From positions 58,816-122,815 of the forward strand of contig JABEUN010000005.1 of assembly GCA_013044385.1 (NCBI GenBank): a DNA stretch of 64,000 bases, given 5' to 3'. The notes below the pieces were generated by a model. The model saw only the letters and a program-made list of their open reading frames with translations. It ran no database searches and had not been told where the DNA came from. Made by a program: the position numbers and the translations under genes. Positions 27,315-36,600 of this stretch are shown one piece after another. Position 1 is the stretch's first letter. The number at the start of each line of letters is the position of its first letter. The stretch is from Acidimicrobiaceae bacterium. Its GTDB lineage: Bacteria; Actinomycetota; Acidimicrobiia; Acidimicrobiales; Acidimicrobiaceae.

Positions 27315-27365
27315 CTCCCCCTTCTGGATTACAGATCGAATGGGGAGATCAAGCCCCGAAAGACG

Positions 27366-27914
27366 TCAAGATACGGCACGAAGTCTCCGGTTCATTCCAA
27401 TCTCCACTGAGACCCAGGAGCCAATTGGGCTCCAGCCCCCGGCCAAATGGAAAGCCGAATGAGCATGCAGACACTTAACCCCAGCCCGGCTACCACCCAC
27501 GCCGTCTCTGACTCTGCGAGCCGGAATCTCGAGTCCACTATTGGCAAGCAAAGAGTTCCTCCCCGACGAATAGACGTTCGACACTGCATCGAGCAGTTCA
27601 GCAGAGAAGATACCCTCTGCGATCTTGACACCCCCGGCTGCTTCCAACCGACTGACCTCGAGATTGATCTCGGGGTCCACCAGCCAAAACCAGGTGGGCA
27701 TCGGTTCGAAGCTGACACCGAATGGATAGTTCTCGATGACGACGATCTGGTCGTACTCATCCCTAACGGCTACACGGAATGGGAATCGCACCCTGCGGCC
27801 AAGGAGCCCCTCGACCACCCGACGATCCTCTTCATCAGCTTCGAACGCTACGGGTATCGAATAGGTCTCCCCGGGGTCACTCATAGAAGTGGTCCCGGGA
27901 TCAGACTTCAACAC
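27366..27914 (-). CDS. DUF501 family protein
   Basis: A 182-residue member of DUF501. The diagnostic C-terminal block is VKCLHAHSAFHLAGG followed by SPIGSWV; upstream are VVEGLLGRRVRFPFRVAVR and PTWFWLVDP. In many actinobacteria this gene follows eno and ftsB/divIC. Here it is 12 kb away, placed 9 nt after the coxG stop at the end of the cox operon. Start GTG 27914 has GGAAA upstream. The biochemical function of the family is unknown; the Cys and His residues could bind a metal or be catalytic. Confidence 0.88.
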   Translation of the reverse strand: MLKSDPGTTSMSDPGETYSIPVAFEADEEDRRVVEGLLGRRVRFPFRVAVRDEYDQIVVIENYPFGVSFEPMPTWFWLVDPEINLEVSRLEAAGGVKIAEGIFSAELLDAVSNVYSSGRNSLLANSGLEIPARRVRDGVGGSRAGVKCLHAHSAFHLAGGWSPIGSWVSVEIGMNRRLRAVS

Positions 27915-27923
27915 CTATTTCCA

Positions 27924-28622
27924 TCAGCGCTTGTTGCGACGTCCCCGTCTTCTCAGAAGTATGACAAGCAGGAGGAGAATGCCTCCTGCGGCTGGTGCGA
28001 ACTTCTTGAAGACGGACATCCCCGCTATACCCACGAGATCGACCGGCTCTGGTTCCCGACGAGGTGTCGGCTGGACCCTCTTCGGCTCCGTGGTAGACGA
28101 TCCAGTGGAGTTTTCAGTTGCAGAAGATTGGTCACCTGAGGCCACATCGGTCTCGTCGGCGTTTGCCTCTGTGTCGTCCGACCCGAGCACGGTCGTCTCC
28201 AGCGAGGTCACGAACTGCTCGAGTAGTTTCGCACTGACATCTGCAAGCACGCCACGTCCGAACTGAGCGACCCTTCCAGAGATGGCTAGGTCAGTCGTTA
28301 CAGTAACCTTGGTGCCGAACTCTGCTTCATCGAGCTTTGCCGTAATGGTGGCAGAGGCGTTTCCCTGCCCTTTGGTATCTCTTCCCTCTGCACGAAGCAC
28401 GGCCTTGTGAGTGGTCTCATCCTTCTCGATGAAGTGGGCCTTACCCTTGTACGCTGCGGTTATCGGACCTACCTTGATCTTTACCTGACCAAGATAGCTG
28501 TCTCCCTCCATCCCATCCAGACTTGCACCGGGAAGACATGGTGCTATCTTTTCGACGTCGGTGAGCACCTCCCAAGCCTTGTCTATTGGTACTGAGACCG
28601 TAAACTCGTTGTTTAGCTCCAC
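27924..28622 (-). CDS. coxG: CoxG-like SRPBCC protein with C-terminal membrane anchor
   Basis: 232 residues. Residues 1-145 form the CoxG/SRPBCC helix-grip domain (FTVSVPIDKAWEVLTDVEKI, CLPGASLDG, VKIKVGPITAAYKGKA). A low-complexity Glu/Ser/Thr linker follows. The end is a hydrophobic helix (residues about 205-222) closing with RRRGRRNKR, so the protein is probably tail-anchored on the cytoplasmic face. In Oligotropha, CoxG is thought to recruit CO dehydrogenase to the membrane. It overlaps mocA by 10 nt. Its presence supports membrane docking of the cox enzyme encoded upstream. Confidence 0.9.
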   Translation of the reverse strand: MELNNEFTVSVPIDKAWEVLTDVEKIAPCLPGASLDGMEGDSYLGQVKIKVGPITAAYKGKAHFIEKDETTHKAVLRAEGRDTKGQGNASATITAKLDEAEFGTKVTVTTDLAISGRVAQFGRGVLADVSAKLLEQFVTSLETTVLGSDDTEANADETDVASGDQSSATENSTGSSTTEPKRVQPTPRREPEPVDLVGIAGMSVFKKFAPAAGGILLLLVILLRRRGRRNKR

Positions 28623-29173
28623 TTCAAAAGATCCTCCACTGTGTCGATGTCAAAACACTCGCCCTCGCAGGCAACTTCCTCTACGATCTCGGGGTGTGCA
28701 GCCATCAGAGACCTCGCACCAAGATCACCCTCATTCGGCAGATCGAACCATACCGATCTCGCAAGCCGAACCGGATTCCGCCTCTGCCCATTGTAGGTTG
28801 CCACAGCGATAGGCTTCCCGCGGCTCAGAACCACATTAGTCCAGCATTCGGTGGTAACGCTCGGTTGGTCGGCCAGTCCAACTGTCATAGCTTCATGGCC
28901 CTGTGCTTCGCAGTGCGACCTTGCGACCTTCAGACTCGACGCCATGCCGGTTTCAAAGTCAACATTCTCGAGAACTGTAAAGGCATCGGTGACTAAATCG
29001 GAAACATACGTACCGCCCACGACAATAATCCGCTCGTCGCATGGGACGTCTATGGTCGCTGCTAACACCCACTCCAAAATGGGCCGTCCGCGGAAATCAG
29101 CCCTCAACTTCCTCTCGTGTCCTCGAAACCTGCTACCAACTCCAGCAGCTAGAACGACGATTGCTTCAGACAT
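28613..29173 (-). CDS. mocA: Molybdenum cofactor nucleotidyltransferase (MocA-like)
   Basis: About 186 residues of the MobA-like NTP transferase family. The signature VVLAAGVGSRFRGHERKLRADFRGRPILEW splits into the LAAGxGSRF nucleotide loop and the KL substrate lysine. VGLADQPSV holds the metal-binding Asp. In operons of xanthine dehydrogenase/CO dehydrogenase enzymes this protein makes molybdopterin cytosine dinucleotide, the cofactor of CoxL. I set the start at ATG 29173; ATG 29194, with GGAG 8 nt upstream, is the alternative. It is 57 nt from the XdhC gene and overlaps coxG. Confidence 0.88.
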   Translation of the reverse strand: MSEAIVVLAAGVGSRFRGHERKLRADFRGRPILEWVLAATIDVPCDERIIVVGGTYVSDLVTDAFTVLENVDFETGMASSLKVARSHCEAQGHEAMTVGLADQPSVTTECWTNVVLSRGKPIAVATYNGQRRNPVRLARSVWFDLPNEGDLGARSLMAAHPEIVEEVACEGECFDIDTVEDLLKWS

Positions 29174-29230
29174 CCTTCGGCTCACCCAATTCATCTGGAG
29201 CACTCCGGCGCACCGGAATACCAGTGTTGG

Positions 29231-30451
29231 TCAAGAAACGCTCCGGTGGATCGGGCCGTCCTGATCACGAAGTCTCGGAACTTCCACGTCAGCCCTGTTG
29301 GCTATGATCTCGGCCACTATCGAAACGGCGGTCTCTTCTGGAGAGCGGGCGCCTATGTCGAGGCCGATCGGACCCATGACCCTCTTCAGCTGCGCTTCAT
29401 CAGCACCTGCTTCGAGGAGCCTCTTGCTTCTCTCGTCATGTGTTCTCCGGCTCCCCATGGCCCCTATGTAGCCAACGTTTGTCTTGAGGGCCTCGATAAT
29501 CGCAGGTACGTCGAATTTCGGGTCGTGTGTTAGCACGCAGACGGCATCTGCAGCAGTCAAAGTGCGGCCAACCTTCTCCAGGTAGCGGTGCGGCCACTCT
29601 ACCTCGACCGAATCGGCCATGGGAAACCTGTCGGCGGTTGCAAAGATCGGCCTAGCGTCACAGACCGTCACCTGGTATCCAAGCACCTTGGCAACTCTGG
29701 CAAGAGCCGCTGTGAAGTCCACAGCACCGAAGATCAACATCTTGGGTGCCGGCGCGAACACCTCGAACACCACGCCTACCTCTTGCGCTCGGGACTGCCC
29801 AGCCCTACCGTAGTGTCGTCGCGCTGAACGTCCAGAAGAGATCAGACCCATAGCATCACGTGTCGCCACTCTGTCAAGATCAGCATTTCCGAACGTACCC
29901 CAGACCATGCCCCGAGAATCCACCATGACGGAGGAGCCAATGACCGGGAGGGCCACACCGGTGTTCATCTCCTCGAAGTACTCCGAAGCATACTCATCGG
30001 TTTGGTCCTCGGTGGCAAAGACGGTTGCGACGGTAAATGCCTCATCCCGGTTCATCTTCTCCAGGATGACCTCAATAAAATCCGGGAGCTCAGGCTGGAT
30101 CAATATATGGAGTGTGCCACCGCAGGTGAGTCCGACTGCAAATGCCTCGTCGTCGGAGTAGCCAAAAGTCACAGTACGTGCACATCCGATGACCGTCCCA
30201 TCCCCCACGGGCATCAAACCTATGCTCGCCATTGTGGCTTCAGAGGCGCCCATCGCCGACATGGCCTCCTGGACCACAGCTCCTTCGACGCAACCACCTG
30301 AAACCGACCCGGCAACTTCGGCGTCCTCATTGACAGCCATAGTGGCACCGACATCTCTGGGGCCGGACCCTTCCACGGCCACTACCTTGGCAATAGCGAC
30401 CCTTTTCCCCCTGGCTCGCCACTCGAGAACCTGCTCGAGAACCTCTTTCAT
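29231..30451 (-). CDS. coxF: XdhC/CoxF-family molybdenum enzyme maturation protein
   Basis: A 406-residue XdhC/CoxI protein that binds, protects and sulfurates the molybdenum cofactor before insertion into the hydroxylase. The N-terminal XdhC domain has IAKVVAVEGSGPRDVGATMAV and SGGCVEGAVVQEA. The C-terminal Rossmann domain has LIFGAVDFTAALARVAKVLGY, VCDARPIFA, LTHDPKFD and YIGAMGSRRT. ATG 30451 overlaps the coxE stop by 4 nt (ATGA). The full-length two-domain form suggests a complete maturation factor dedicated to this operon. Confidence 0.9.
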   Translation of the reverse strand: MKEVLEQVLEWRARGKRVAIAKVVAVEGSGPRDVGATMAVNEDAEVAGSVSGGCVEGAVVQEAMSAMGASEATMASIGLMPVGDGTVIGCARTVTFGYSDDEAFAVGLTCGGTLHILIQPELPDFIEVILEKMNRDEAFTVATVFATEDQTDEYASEYFEEMNTGVALPVIGSSVMVDSRGMVWGTFGNADLDRVATRDAMGLISSGRSARRHYGRAGQSRAQEVGVVFEVFAPAPKMLIFGAVDFTAALARVAKVLGYQVTVCDARPIFATADRFPMADSVEVEWPHRYLEKVGRTLTAADAVCVLTHDPKFDVPAIIEALKTNVGYIGAMGSRRTHDERSKRLLEAGADEAQLKRVMGPIGLDIGARSPEETAVSIVAEIIANRADVEVPRLRDQDGPIHRSVS

Positions 30452-31587
30452 TGCGAGATCACCTCCACCAACTTCTCTAAAGCGGCCACGGAGTGACCTT
30501 CTAAGAAGTTATCAACAAACGGAAGGGCCGCCGCCATTCCCCGTGCAAGGGGTGCATAACCCGGCATTGCCTTCAAGGGGTTTATCCAGACAATCCTATG
30601 GGCCACCCTCTTCAGTCGGGCCATCTCCTCTGCCAGCTCCGTAGGATCACCACGATCCCACCCGTCGGAGGATATAACCACGACACTCCTGCGCCCCATA
30701 CCTCTAATCGCGTACAAGTCATTGAACTTTCGAAGGAGTTCGCCAAGACGGGTTCCTCCGGAATAGTCGACAACCTTGGCAGCGGCACCTTTGAGCGCCC
30801 TATCCGGATCCTTGGACTGGAGTTCCCTCGTAACCCTCGTCAGTCGAGTCGCCATGGTGAATACCTCGACTCGCTCTGTCCCCACAACCGCTGAATGAGC
30901 GAGCTGCAAGACGGGTTTGGCATAGGGTTCCATCGAGCCCGACACGTCACACAGAAAGACAACCTTTCGCCGCCGGTGACCTCTGTCTTTCATCGCCGGA
31001 AGACTTAGCTCGCCACCGTTTGCCATCGACTCCCGCAAAGTTCTGCGGAGGTCTATCTCCCTGCCACTCCGGCTCCTCACTAGTCGTAGTGAACGGCGCA
31101 GCGGCGGCGACCAACGGAACAACTGGATCAGTCGATATGCCATCTTTAACTCTGTCTCGTCCATCTCAGAGAAGTCCTTACTCCTCAAAACTTCGTTGTC
31201 TGAATAGCGGAGCGAAATAATTTGATCTACGGGCAGTTCATCAGCTCGGTCTTGGTCATCTTCGTTGCCAGATTCATCCTCCTCATCGGTCAATATCAGG
31301 ACCGATGATGGCATCGAGACGGCCAGCTCCTTCATGTCCCCGACGCCACGAAAAAATCTGTCGAAACACCTGTCGTAGGTCTCAATCGACTCGGGTCGGG
31401 TGATCAGAGTAGACCTACCAGCCCAGTAGACAAGGGAGAGCTGAGACCAGCCCAACTCAGACAGCGCACGATGGAAGTGCTGGACCGACGATGGTGGTAC
31501 CTTCAGCCCCTCTCCCCTGAGCGTGAATGCGAACCCAGCTACGATCTCGGCCGGGCGTGCCACATCAGGCCCCTCGGAGTATGGCAC
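30448..31587 (-). CDS. coxE: CoxE-like VWA-domain protein
   Basis: A 379-residue CoxE protein: an N-terminal helical part, then a von Willebrand A domain with the metal-ion site VVFLCDVSGSMEPYAKP (DxSxS) near residue 210, and RLGELLRKFN and VVISSDGWDRGDP later. It works with the MoxR-type ATPase CoxD in maturing the [CuSMoO2] or related site of CO dehydrogenase-type enzymes. The acidic patch DEEDESGNEDDQDR near residue 105 is a linker. The start is GTG 31587, within the end of coxD (23-nt overlap), indicating coupled translation. Confidence 0.92.
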   Translation of the reverse strand: MPYSEGPDVARPAEIVAGFAFTLRGEGLKVPPSSVQHFHRALSELGWSQLSLVYWAGRSTLITRPESIETYDRCFDRFFRGVGDMKELAVSMPSSVLILTDEEDESGNEDDQDRADELPVDQIISLRYSDNEVLRSKDFSEMDETELKMAYRLIQLFRWSPPLRRSLRLVRSRSGREIDLRRTLRESMANGGELSLPAMKDRGHRRRKVVFLCDVSGSMEPYAKPVLQLAHSAVVGTERVEVFTMATRLTRVTRELQSKDPDRALKGAAAKVVDYSGGTRLGELLRKFNDLYAIRGMGRRSVVVISSDGWDRGDPTELAEEMARLKRVAHRIVWINPLKAMPGYAPLARGMAAALPFVDNFLEGHSVAALEKLVEVISQ

Positions 31588-32518
31588 TCCGAACTAGTTC
31601 CGTCAGATCAAGCGATCGGATCTTCTCCTGATCCTCCCTGTACTTGAGCACTGCGCCAAGGCTGCTTCTTAGCGAAGCCTCACCGATCTCAATCTCGCCG
31701 AGCACCGCTAGCGACTGCGCCCAGTCGATCACCTCGGCGATTCCGGGTGGCTTGTATAGGCCAGCTCCTCTTAACTGCTCAGCCAGGGCTGCCACCTGTC
31801 CAGCCAGCTTCCGCTCAACCTGTGGCGCCCTTCTGGTGATGATCTCGACTTCACGGTCGAAGTCTGGGTGTTCGACCCAGTGGTACAAGCAGCGGCGCTT
31901 GAGTGCGTCGTGGACGTCTCTCGTTCTGTTAGAGGTGATGATGACTATAGGTGGCACCTCGGCCACAAATGTCCCCAGTTCTGGCACGGTGATAGAGAAG
32001 TCTGAAAGGACCTCTAGAAGGTAGGCTTCAAATTCGTCGTCGGCTCTGTCTATCTCATCAATCAGAAGAACCGGAGGGAGCCTTCGCCCGTCTTTGGTCT
32101 CAACGAGGTTTGCAGGATCTATCGCCCTCAGGAGCGGTCTTCGGATCAGGAACCTTTCGCTGTAGAGTTCGCCTTCAACGGCATAAGCATCGAGGTCACT
32201 TCTATTTTCGGCCTCTATCACCTCGATGGTTCTCAGGTGCAACAACTGCCTTGGATAGTCCCACTCATAAACCGCCATGGATGAGTCGACACCTTCATAG
32301 CATTGGAGCCTGATAAGTTCCACGCCTAACCACTCTGAAAGTGTCTTGGCAACCTCGGTCTTACCAACTCCGGCCTCGCCTTCCAAAAGGATGGGCCTGC
32401 CTAGAGATAGCGCAAGGAAGAGGGCAACGGATAGTCCCTCATCCGCCAGATAGTCAAAACGCTCCAGCTCCGAAGCCAACGCCTTCGGGGAATCAACCCC
32501 AAAGATATTTCCCGCCAT
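31565..32518 (-). CDS. coxD: CoxD-like MoxR-family AAA+ ATPase
   Basis: 317 residues from the chosen start. Walker A is GEAGVGKT at residues 47-54, Walker B is VLLIDEIDRAD, and the sensor and arginine-finger part is IITSNRTRDVHDALKRRC. This is a MoxR-type AAA+ chaperone that, with CoxE, remodels the molybdenum hydroxylase during metal-site assembly. ATG 32518 has an excellent GGAAGGA site; the longer frame to 32593 lacks one. The 123-nt gap before it is the largest inside the operon and could contain a secondary promoter. Confidence 0.92.
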   Translation of the reverse strand: MAGNIFGVDSPKALASELERFDYLADEGLSVALFLALSLGRPILLEGEAGVGKTEVAKTLSEWLGVELIRLQCYEGVDSSMAVYEWDYPRQLLHLRTIEVIEAENRSDLDAYAVEGELYSERFLIRRPLLRAIDPANLVETKDGRRLPPVLLIDEIDRADDEFEAYLLEVLSDFSITVPELGTFVAEVPPIVIITSNRTRDVHDALKRRCLYHWVEHPDFDREVEIITRRAPQVERKLAGQVAALAEQLRGAGLYKPPGIAEVIDWAQSLAVLGEIEIGEASLRSSLGAVLKYREDQEKIRSLDLTELVRSAILRGA

Positions 32519-32641
32519 CAACAATCCTTCCAAACCCGAACAGTGAGCGGGCCACGATCCACTAATCCCTATGAAAATAGAACGGACGGCCACAGGTCGG
32601 GATTCCCGATCTGGACCGTCCGCCCATAAAAGGAAGAGTAA

Positions 32642-33454
32642 TTAACCGAGTTCGCTGAGTGCCCTCTTCGTCAGCACATGGGCGAGGTGGCGCCGGTACT
32701 CGACGCTGGCATTCAGGTCAGCGGGCGGATCTATCCCCTCATCTGCACGAAGAGCAGCGTCATCCAAGCTAGCCCCAGAAGCCAAAGCGGCCTCTGTGCC
32801 GGTGGCACGTAGTGGCGTTGCACCCATATTCACGAGCGAAACTCTCGTAGTGCCGTTGCGCACCGCCGCTACACCAACGATGGCCCAGTCCTGGGCACGT
32901 CGATTGAACTTCTGATAGGACCACGCCTTGATATCGGATGGAACCCTGATCTCGACGAGTACCTCGTCAGCACCAAGTGCCGTCTCAAGAAATCCCTTGA
33001 AGAAGTCGGTGGCTTTGATCTCTCTTCGCCCTGAGGGACCCTCGACAACAAGCACCGCATCTAGTGCCAGAACCGCCGCTGGTAGATCGGAAGCGCCGTC
33101 ACCATGGGCAATCGATCCGCCGATGGTTCCCCTATGTCTCACTGACGGATCCCCGACCATCCCGGCCACGTGCGCCAACATAGGAGCTTTGGAACGCAGG
33201 ACGTCCGAGATCTCGATATCCCTGTGTCTGGTTAGTGCGCCTATGGCAATCTGAGAACCCTCGTCCTTCACATAGGACAGTGAACCGATCCTGCCGATAT
33301 CCACAAGTGTCGATGGAGTGGCAAGCCTCAGTTTCATCAAGGGAATGAGCGAATGCCCTCCCGCTATGAACTTCGCATCTTCATTGTTAGAGACCATCGA
33401 GATCGCCTCAGCGACCGACAATGCCCTCAGGTATTCAAAACTCGCTGGGTACAA
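32642..33454 (-). CDS. coxM: CoxM, FAD-binding medium subunit
   Basis: The FAD subunit of a three-subunit molybdenum hydroxylase, passing electrons from the iron-sulfur subunit to the acceptor. The FAD pyrophosphate loop is KFIAGGHSLIPLMKLRLATP and the second motif is HRGTIGGSIAHGDGASDLPA. I place the start at TTG 33454, preceded by AGAAGGAG, giving 270 residues that begin YPASFEYLRA after the start. The frame extends upstream into coxL, but that part (to 33577) is non-homologous shadow. It follows coxL by 22 nt, the S-L-M order known for form II systems. Confidence 0.92.
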   Translation of the reverse strand: MYPASFEYLRALSVAEAISMVSNNEDAKFIAGGHSLIPLMKLRLATPSTLVDIGRIGSLSYVKDEGSQIAIGALTRHRDIEISDVLRSKAPMLAHVAGMVGDPSVRHRGTIGGSIAHGDGASDLPAAVLALDAVLVVEGPSGRREIKATDFFKGFLETALGADEVLVEIRVPSDIKAWSYQKFNRRAQDWAIVGVAAVRNGTTRVSLVNMGATPLRATGTEAALASGASLDDAALRADEGIDPPADLNASVEYRRHLAHVLTKRALSELG

Positions 33455-33476
33455 TTTTTCTCCTTCTAAACCCGAC

Positions 33477-35849
33477 TCAGGCCTTGGTGGCTTGTATCGC
33501 CTTCCACACCTTCTCAGGTGATGCAGGCATATCAATGTTGATCTTGCCGAAATGCGAAAGCGCATCGACGATTGCATTCATCACAGCAGGCGGCGATGCG
33601 ATCGCACCGGCCTCTCCGATTCCCTTCACGCCTAGCGGATTGGTAGGTGACGGTGTGACTGTGTGGTCGAGCTCGAAGCTCGGAAGCTCGGCCGCCGAGG
33701 GAACCAGATAGTCTGCCAGCGTCGCCGTGAGCAGGTTACCTGTCTCGTCGTAGACCGCCTCTTCAAAGAGAGCTTGTCCAATTCCCTGAGCCAAACCTCC
33801 GTGGACCTGGCCCTCAACGATGAGTGGATTGATACGATTCCCGCAGTCGTCTACGGCGACATATCTGACCAGATCGACCTTACCGGTATCCTCGTCGACC
33901 TCAACTACGGCGATGTGTGTACCGTAAGGGAAGGTGAAGTTGGGTGGATCCCACGAAGTGGAGGCCTCGAGGTTCGGCTCCATCCCATCTGGTAGGTTGT
34001 GAGCAGTGAAGGACTCGAAGGCTACGGCCGCCAACGGGAGCACCTTCTCAGGCGATCCCTTGACGCTGAAGTTGCCACCTGCGTAGTCGAGGTCCTCCTC
34101 GGAGGCCTCCAACAGGTGTGCAGCAATCTTCCTAGCCTTGTCGAGTACTCGCTCGGTCGCGATGTATACCGCAGTGCCGCCAACGCTGAGTGACCTCGAG
34201 CCGTATGTATCGAGCCCGAAAGGCGAGATCGCGGTATCGGAGTGAAGAACCTCGACGTCGTCGGGTGAGATGCCGAGCTTGTCAGCTGCGATCATCGCCC
34301 ACGAGGTCTCGTGACCCTGTCCGTGCGGTGCTGTTCCGGTCACCACCTGGACCTTGCAGGTCGGTAGGATCCTTACAGTCGCAGACTCCCAGCCGCCAGC
34401 TGAGTAGTTGAGAGAGGCGAGAACCCTAGAAGGGGCAAGTCCGCACATCTCTACGAAAAAGCTGATCCCAATTCCTAGATGCTTCTTCGAGCCGCTGGCC
34501 CTCATCTCAGCCTGCTTCTTTCGCAGCGCATCATAGCCAGCAAAGTTCAGACCTTGGGTGAAATTAGCGGCGTAATCCCCCGAGTCAAAGACCAACCCCG
34601 CCGGTGAATTGTACGGGAAGGATTCTGTCGGAATGAAGTTTCGGCGCCTAATCTCGACCGTGTCGACCCCGACTTTGACAGCGAGGGCATCCATGGCGCG
34701 CTCGATAGCGTAGGTTGCCTCGGGCCTTCCTGCACCCCTGTAAGCGTCTGTAGGAGTCTTATTGGTATAGACACCGGTGCATTTGAAAGCGTACGCAGGC
34801 GTGTCGTAGACGCCATGGTACAAAAATGCTCCGAGTAATGGAACGCCGGCCGTTATCAGCTGCTGGTAACCGCCCATATCAGCGATAATGTCCGCCCTGA
34901 CGCCGGTCAGCTTCCCATTCGCATCGGCAGCGAGTTCGATCCACTGAACCTGACCCCGTCCTTGAATGGTCGCCTGAGAATTCTCGGACCGCTCCTCAGT
35001 CCAGCGGACTGGCAACCGGTGCTTGCGCGCCAAAGCCAAACACAACAGCTCCTCGGGATAGACATCCAGCTTCGAGCCGAAACCTCCGCCAACCGCTGGT
35101 GCAATCACACGGATCTTCGACTCTGAGATGCCGACTGTTAGACCCAGCATGACTTTGAGGATGTGCGGTATCTGAGTCGCCGAATAGACCGTGTAATCCC
35201 CTCCCATCGGGGAAGGAACCACTGCTACGGACCTAGGCTCCATTGCAGCCGGGATCAGCCTCTGCTGGATGTAGCGCTCCTTGACTACGTATGCAGCGTT
35301 GTCGAATGCCGTTTTGATTCCGTCCGGGTTCGGATTGAGTTCCCAGACGTAACTGACGTTGGTTCCTAGTTCGCTGTGAATCACGACCCGATCGCTCAGC
35401 GCGTCCTCAAGGTCGACTACCGCAGGCAGCTGCTCATATTCGACATCCACCATCCCAACAGCATCAGCCGCCTCCTTCGGAGAGTTCGCCACCACCACAG
35501 CAACCGGGTCGCCGACGTAGTTGGCCGAGCCAGAGGCGAGCGGATAGTGGGCCGGACTCTTCATATCCGGAGTGACCTGCCAAGCAGACGGGATGGGTCC
35601 GGCCCACTCCGACTGCAAATCTGTGGCCGTATAAACCGCAACCACGCCCGGGGCGGCTTTTGCTGCAGAAGTATCGATGGACAGGATCTTCGCTCGGCCG
35701 AACGGCGATCTGACGACTCCAAGCCAAAGTGCAGCGGGAATCTTCAGGTCGTCAGTAAAACGGCCCTCTCCAGTGAGTAGCTCCGGATCCTCGCGTCTTA
35801 GCACTCTCGTGCCGATCACACCGGGTACGGCATCTTGAACAGTTGTCAA
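33477..35849 (-). CDS. coxL: CoxL, form II molybdenum-binding large subunit
   Basis: A 790-residue large subunit of the xanthine oxidase/CO dehydrogenase family. The active-site loop is AYRGAGR at residues 369-375, the form II (BMS) motif; form I enzymes have AYxCSFR with the copper-binding cysteine, which is absent here. Molybdopterin-binding motifs GGGFGSK (254-260) and GQGHET are intact, as is GVKGIGEAG near the C-terminus with the catalytic Glu. The start is TTG 35849, 2 nt after the coxS stop. CO oxidation by form II enzymes is disputed, so the substrate stays open. Confidence 0.93.
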   Translation of the reverse strand: MTTVQDAVPGVIGTRVLRREDPELLTGEGRFTDDLKIPAALWLGVVRSPFGRAKILSIDTSAAKAAPGVVAVYTATDLQSEWAGPIPSAWQVTPDMKSPAHYPLASGSANYVGDPVAVVVANSPKEAADAVGMVDVEYEQLPAVVDLEDALSDRVVIHSELGTNVSYVWELNPNPDGIKTAFDNAAYVVKERYIQQRLIPAAMEPRSVAVVPSPMGGDYTVYSATQIPHILKVMLGLTVGISESKIRVIAPAVGGGFGSKLDVYPEELLCLALARKHRLPVRWTEERSENSQATIQGRGQVQWIELAADANGKLTGVRADIIADMGGYQQLITAGVPLLGAFLYHGVYDTPAYAFKCTGVYTNKTPTDAYRGAGRPEATYAIERAMDALAVKVGVDTVEIRRRNFIPTESFPYNSPAGLVFDSGDYAANFTQGLNFAGYDALRKKQAEMRASGSKKHLGIGISFFVEMCGLAPSRVLASLNYSAGGWESATVRILPTCKVQVVTGTAPHGQGHETSWAMIAADKLGISPDDVEVLHSDTAISPFGLDTYGSRSLSVGGTAVYIATERVLDKARKIAAHLLEASEEDLDYAGGNFSVKGSPEKVLPLAAVAFESFTAHNLPDGMEPNLEASTSWDPPNFTFPYGTHIAVVEVDEDTGKVDLVRYVAVDDCGNRINPLIVEGQVHGGLAQGIGQALFEEAVYDETGNLLTATLADYLVPSAAELPSFELDHTVTPSPTNPLGVKGIGEAGAIASPPAVMNAIVDALSHFGKINIDMPASPEKVWKAIQATKA

Positions 35850-35851
35850 TG

Positions 35852-36319
35852 TCAGGCCCCCATCTCAGACGCGGCCGCCAAAACAGCCTTGACTATGTTG
35901 TGATATCCCGTGCATCGGCAGAGGTTCCCCTCGAGTCCCTCACGCACAGCTGCCTCGTCCAGATTCGAATTCTCCTTGATAAGCGAGTACGAAGCCATTA
36001 CCATCCCGGGGGTGCAGTAACCGCACTGGAGTCCATGGTTCTCCTGGAATGCTCTCTGAACTGCGTTCATGGTTCCGTCGGCAGACGCCATCCCCTCGAT
36101 TGTCGTGATTTCCGCTCCGTCGGCCTGAACAGCGAGAACGGTACAGGATTTGACCGACTCCCCTCCCATCAGGATGGTGCACGCGCCGCACGATGAGGTG
36201 TCACACCCAACGTTCGTCCCCGTAAGGGAGAGATCCTCCCGAATGAAATGAACTAGCAAGGTTCTCGGCTCTACGTCCCGGGAAACCTGCTTCCCGTTGA
36301 CCGTCAGAGTTACCTTCAT
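35852..36319 (-). CDS. coxS: CoxS, 2Fe-2S small subunit
   Basis: A 155-residue subunit carrying two [2Fe-2S] clusters. The plant-type ferredoxin cluster ligands are C39, C44, C47 and C59 ([10 protein letters not shown] and SC). The second cluster uses C99, C102, C134 and C136 (QCGYC and LCRC). It relays electrons from the Mo site in CoxL to FAD in CoxM. ATG 36319 is preceded by GAGGGGG. This is the first gene of the minus-strand cox operon, so the main promoter should lie between it and about 36600. Confidence 0.95.
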   Translation of the reverse strand: MKVTLTVNGKQVSRDVEPRTLLVHFIREDLSLTGTNVGCDTSSCGACTILMGGESVKSCTVLAVQADGAEITTIEGMASADGTMNAVQRAFQENHGLQCGYCTPGMVMASYSLIKENSNLDEAAVREGLEGNLCRCTGYHNIVKAVLAAASEMGA

Positions 36320-36600
36320 CAACAATCCCCCTCTTCTTCATGGGCTACGAATCGATGTGCCTCGGACGAGACACGGGAATCCGCCATTGAAAACTACCAC
36401 CGAATTCGTCTCAATGTGAACAGCGTCACTAAAAGCACGTCAAAGCATAACTTAGTCGAAATGCCAGCGCCTCACAGGGTTCAAGCCCAGGTCGACTTCA
36501 GTATGGCGGTCGCAGCCATGGGACCGAACAAGCTGCGCCATATCTGCTGGAAGAAGGTGTTATCCTTCTCGAAACAGCACGAGCTTAAAAGGGGATTGCC
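36320..36600. promoter_or_regulatory. Divergent promoter region of coxS and the EthD-like gene
   Basis: A 281-bp spacer between divergent starts. AGAAGG-tgttat-CCTTCT at 36552-36569 forms a short hairpin just before the EthD-like gene. No clear -35/-10 pair stands out on either strand. Any shared regulator of the two transcripts would act here. Confidence 0.3.
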
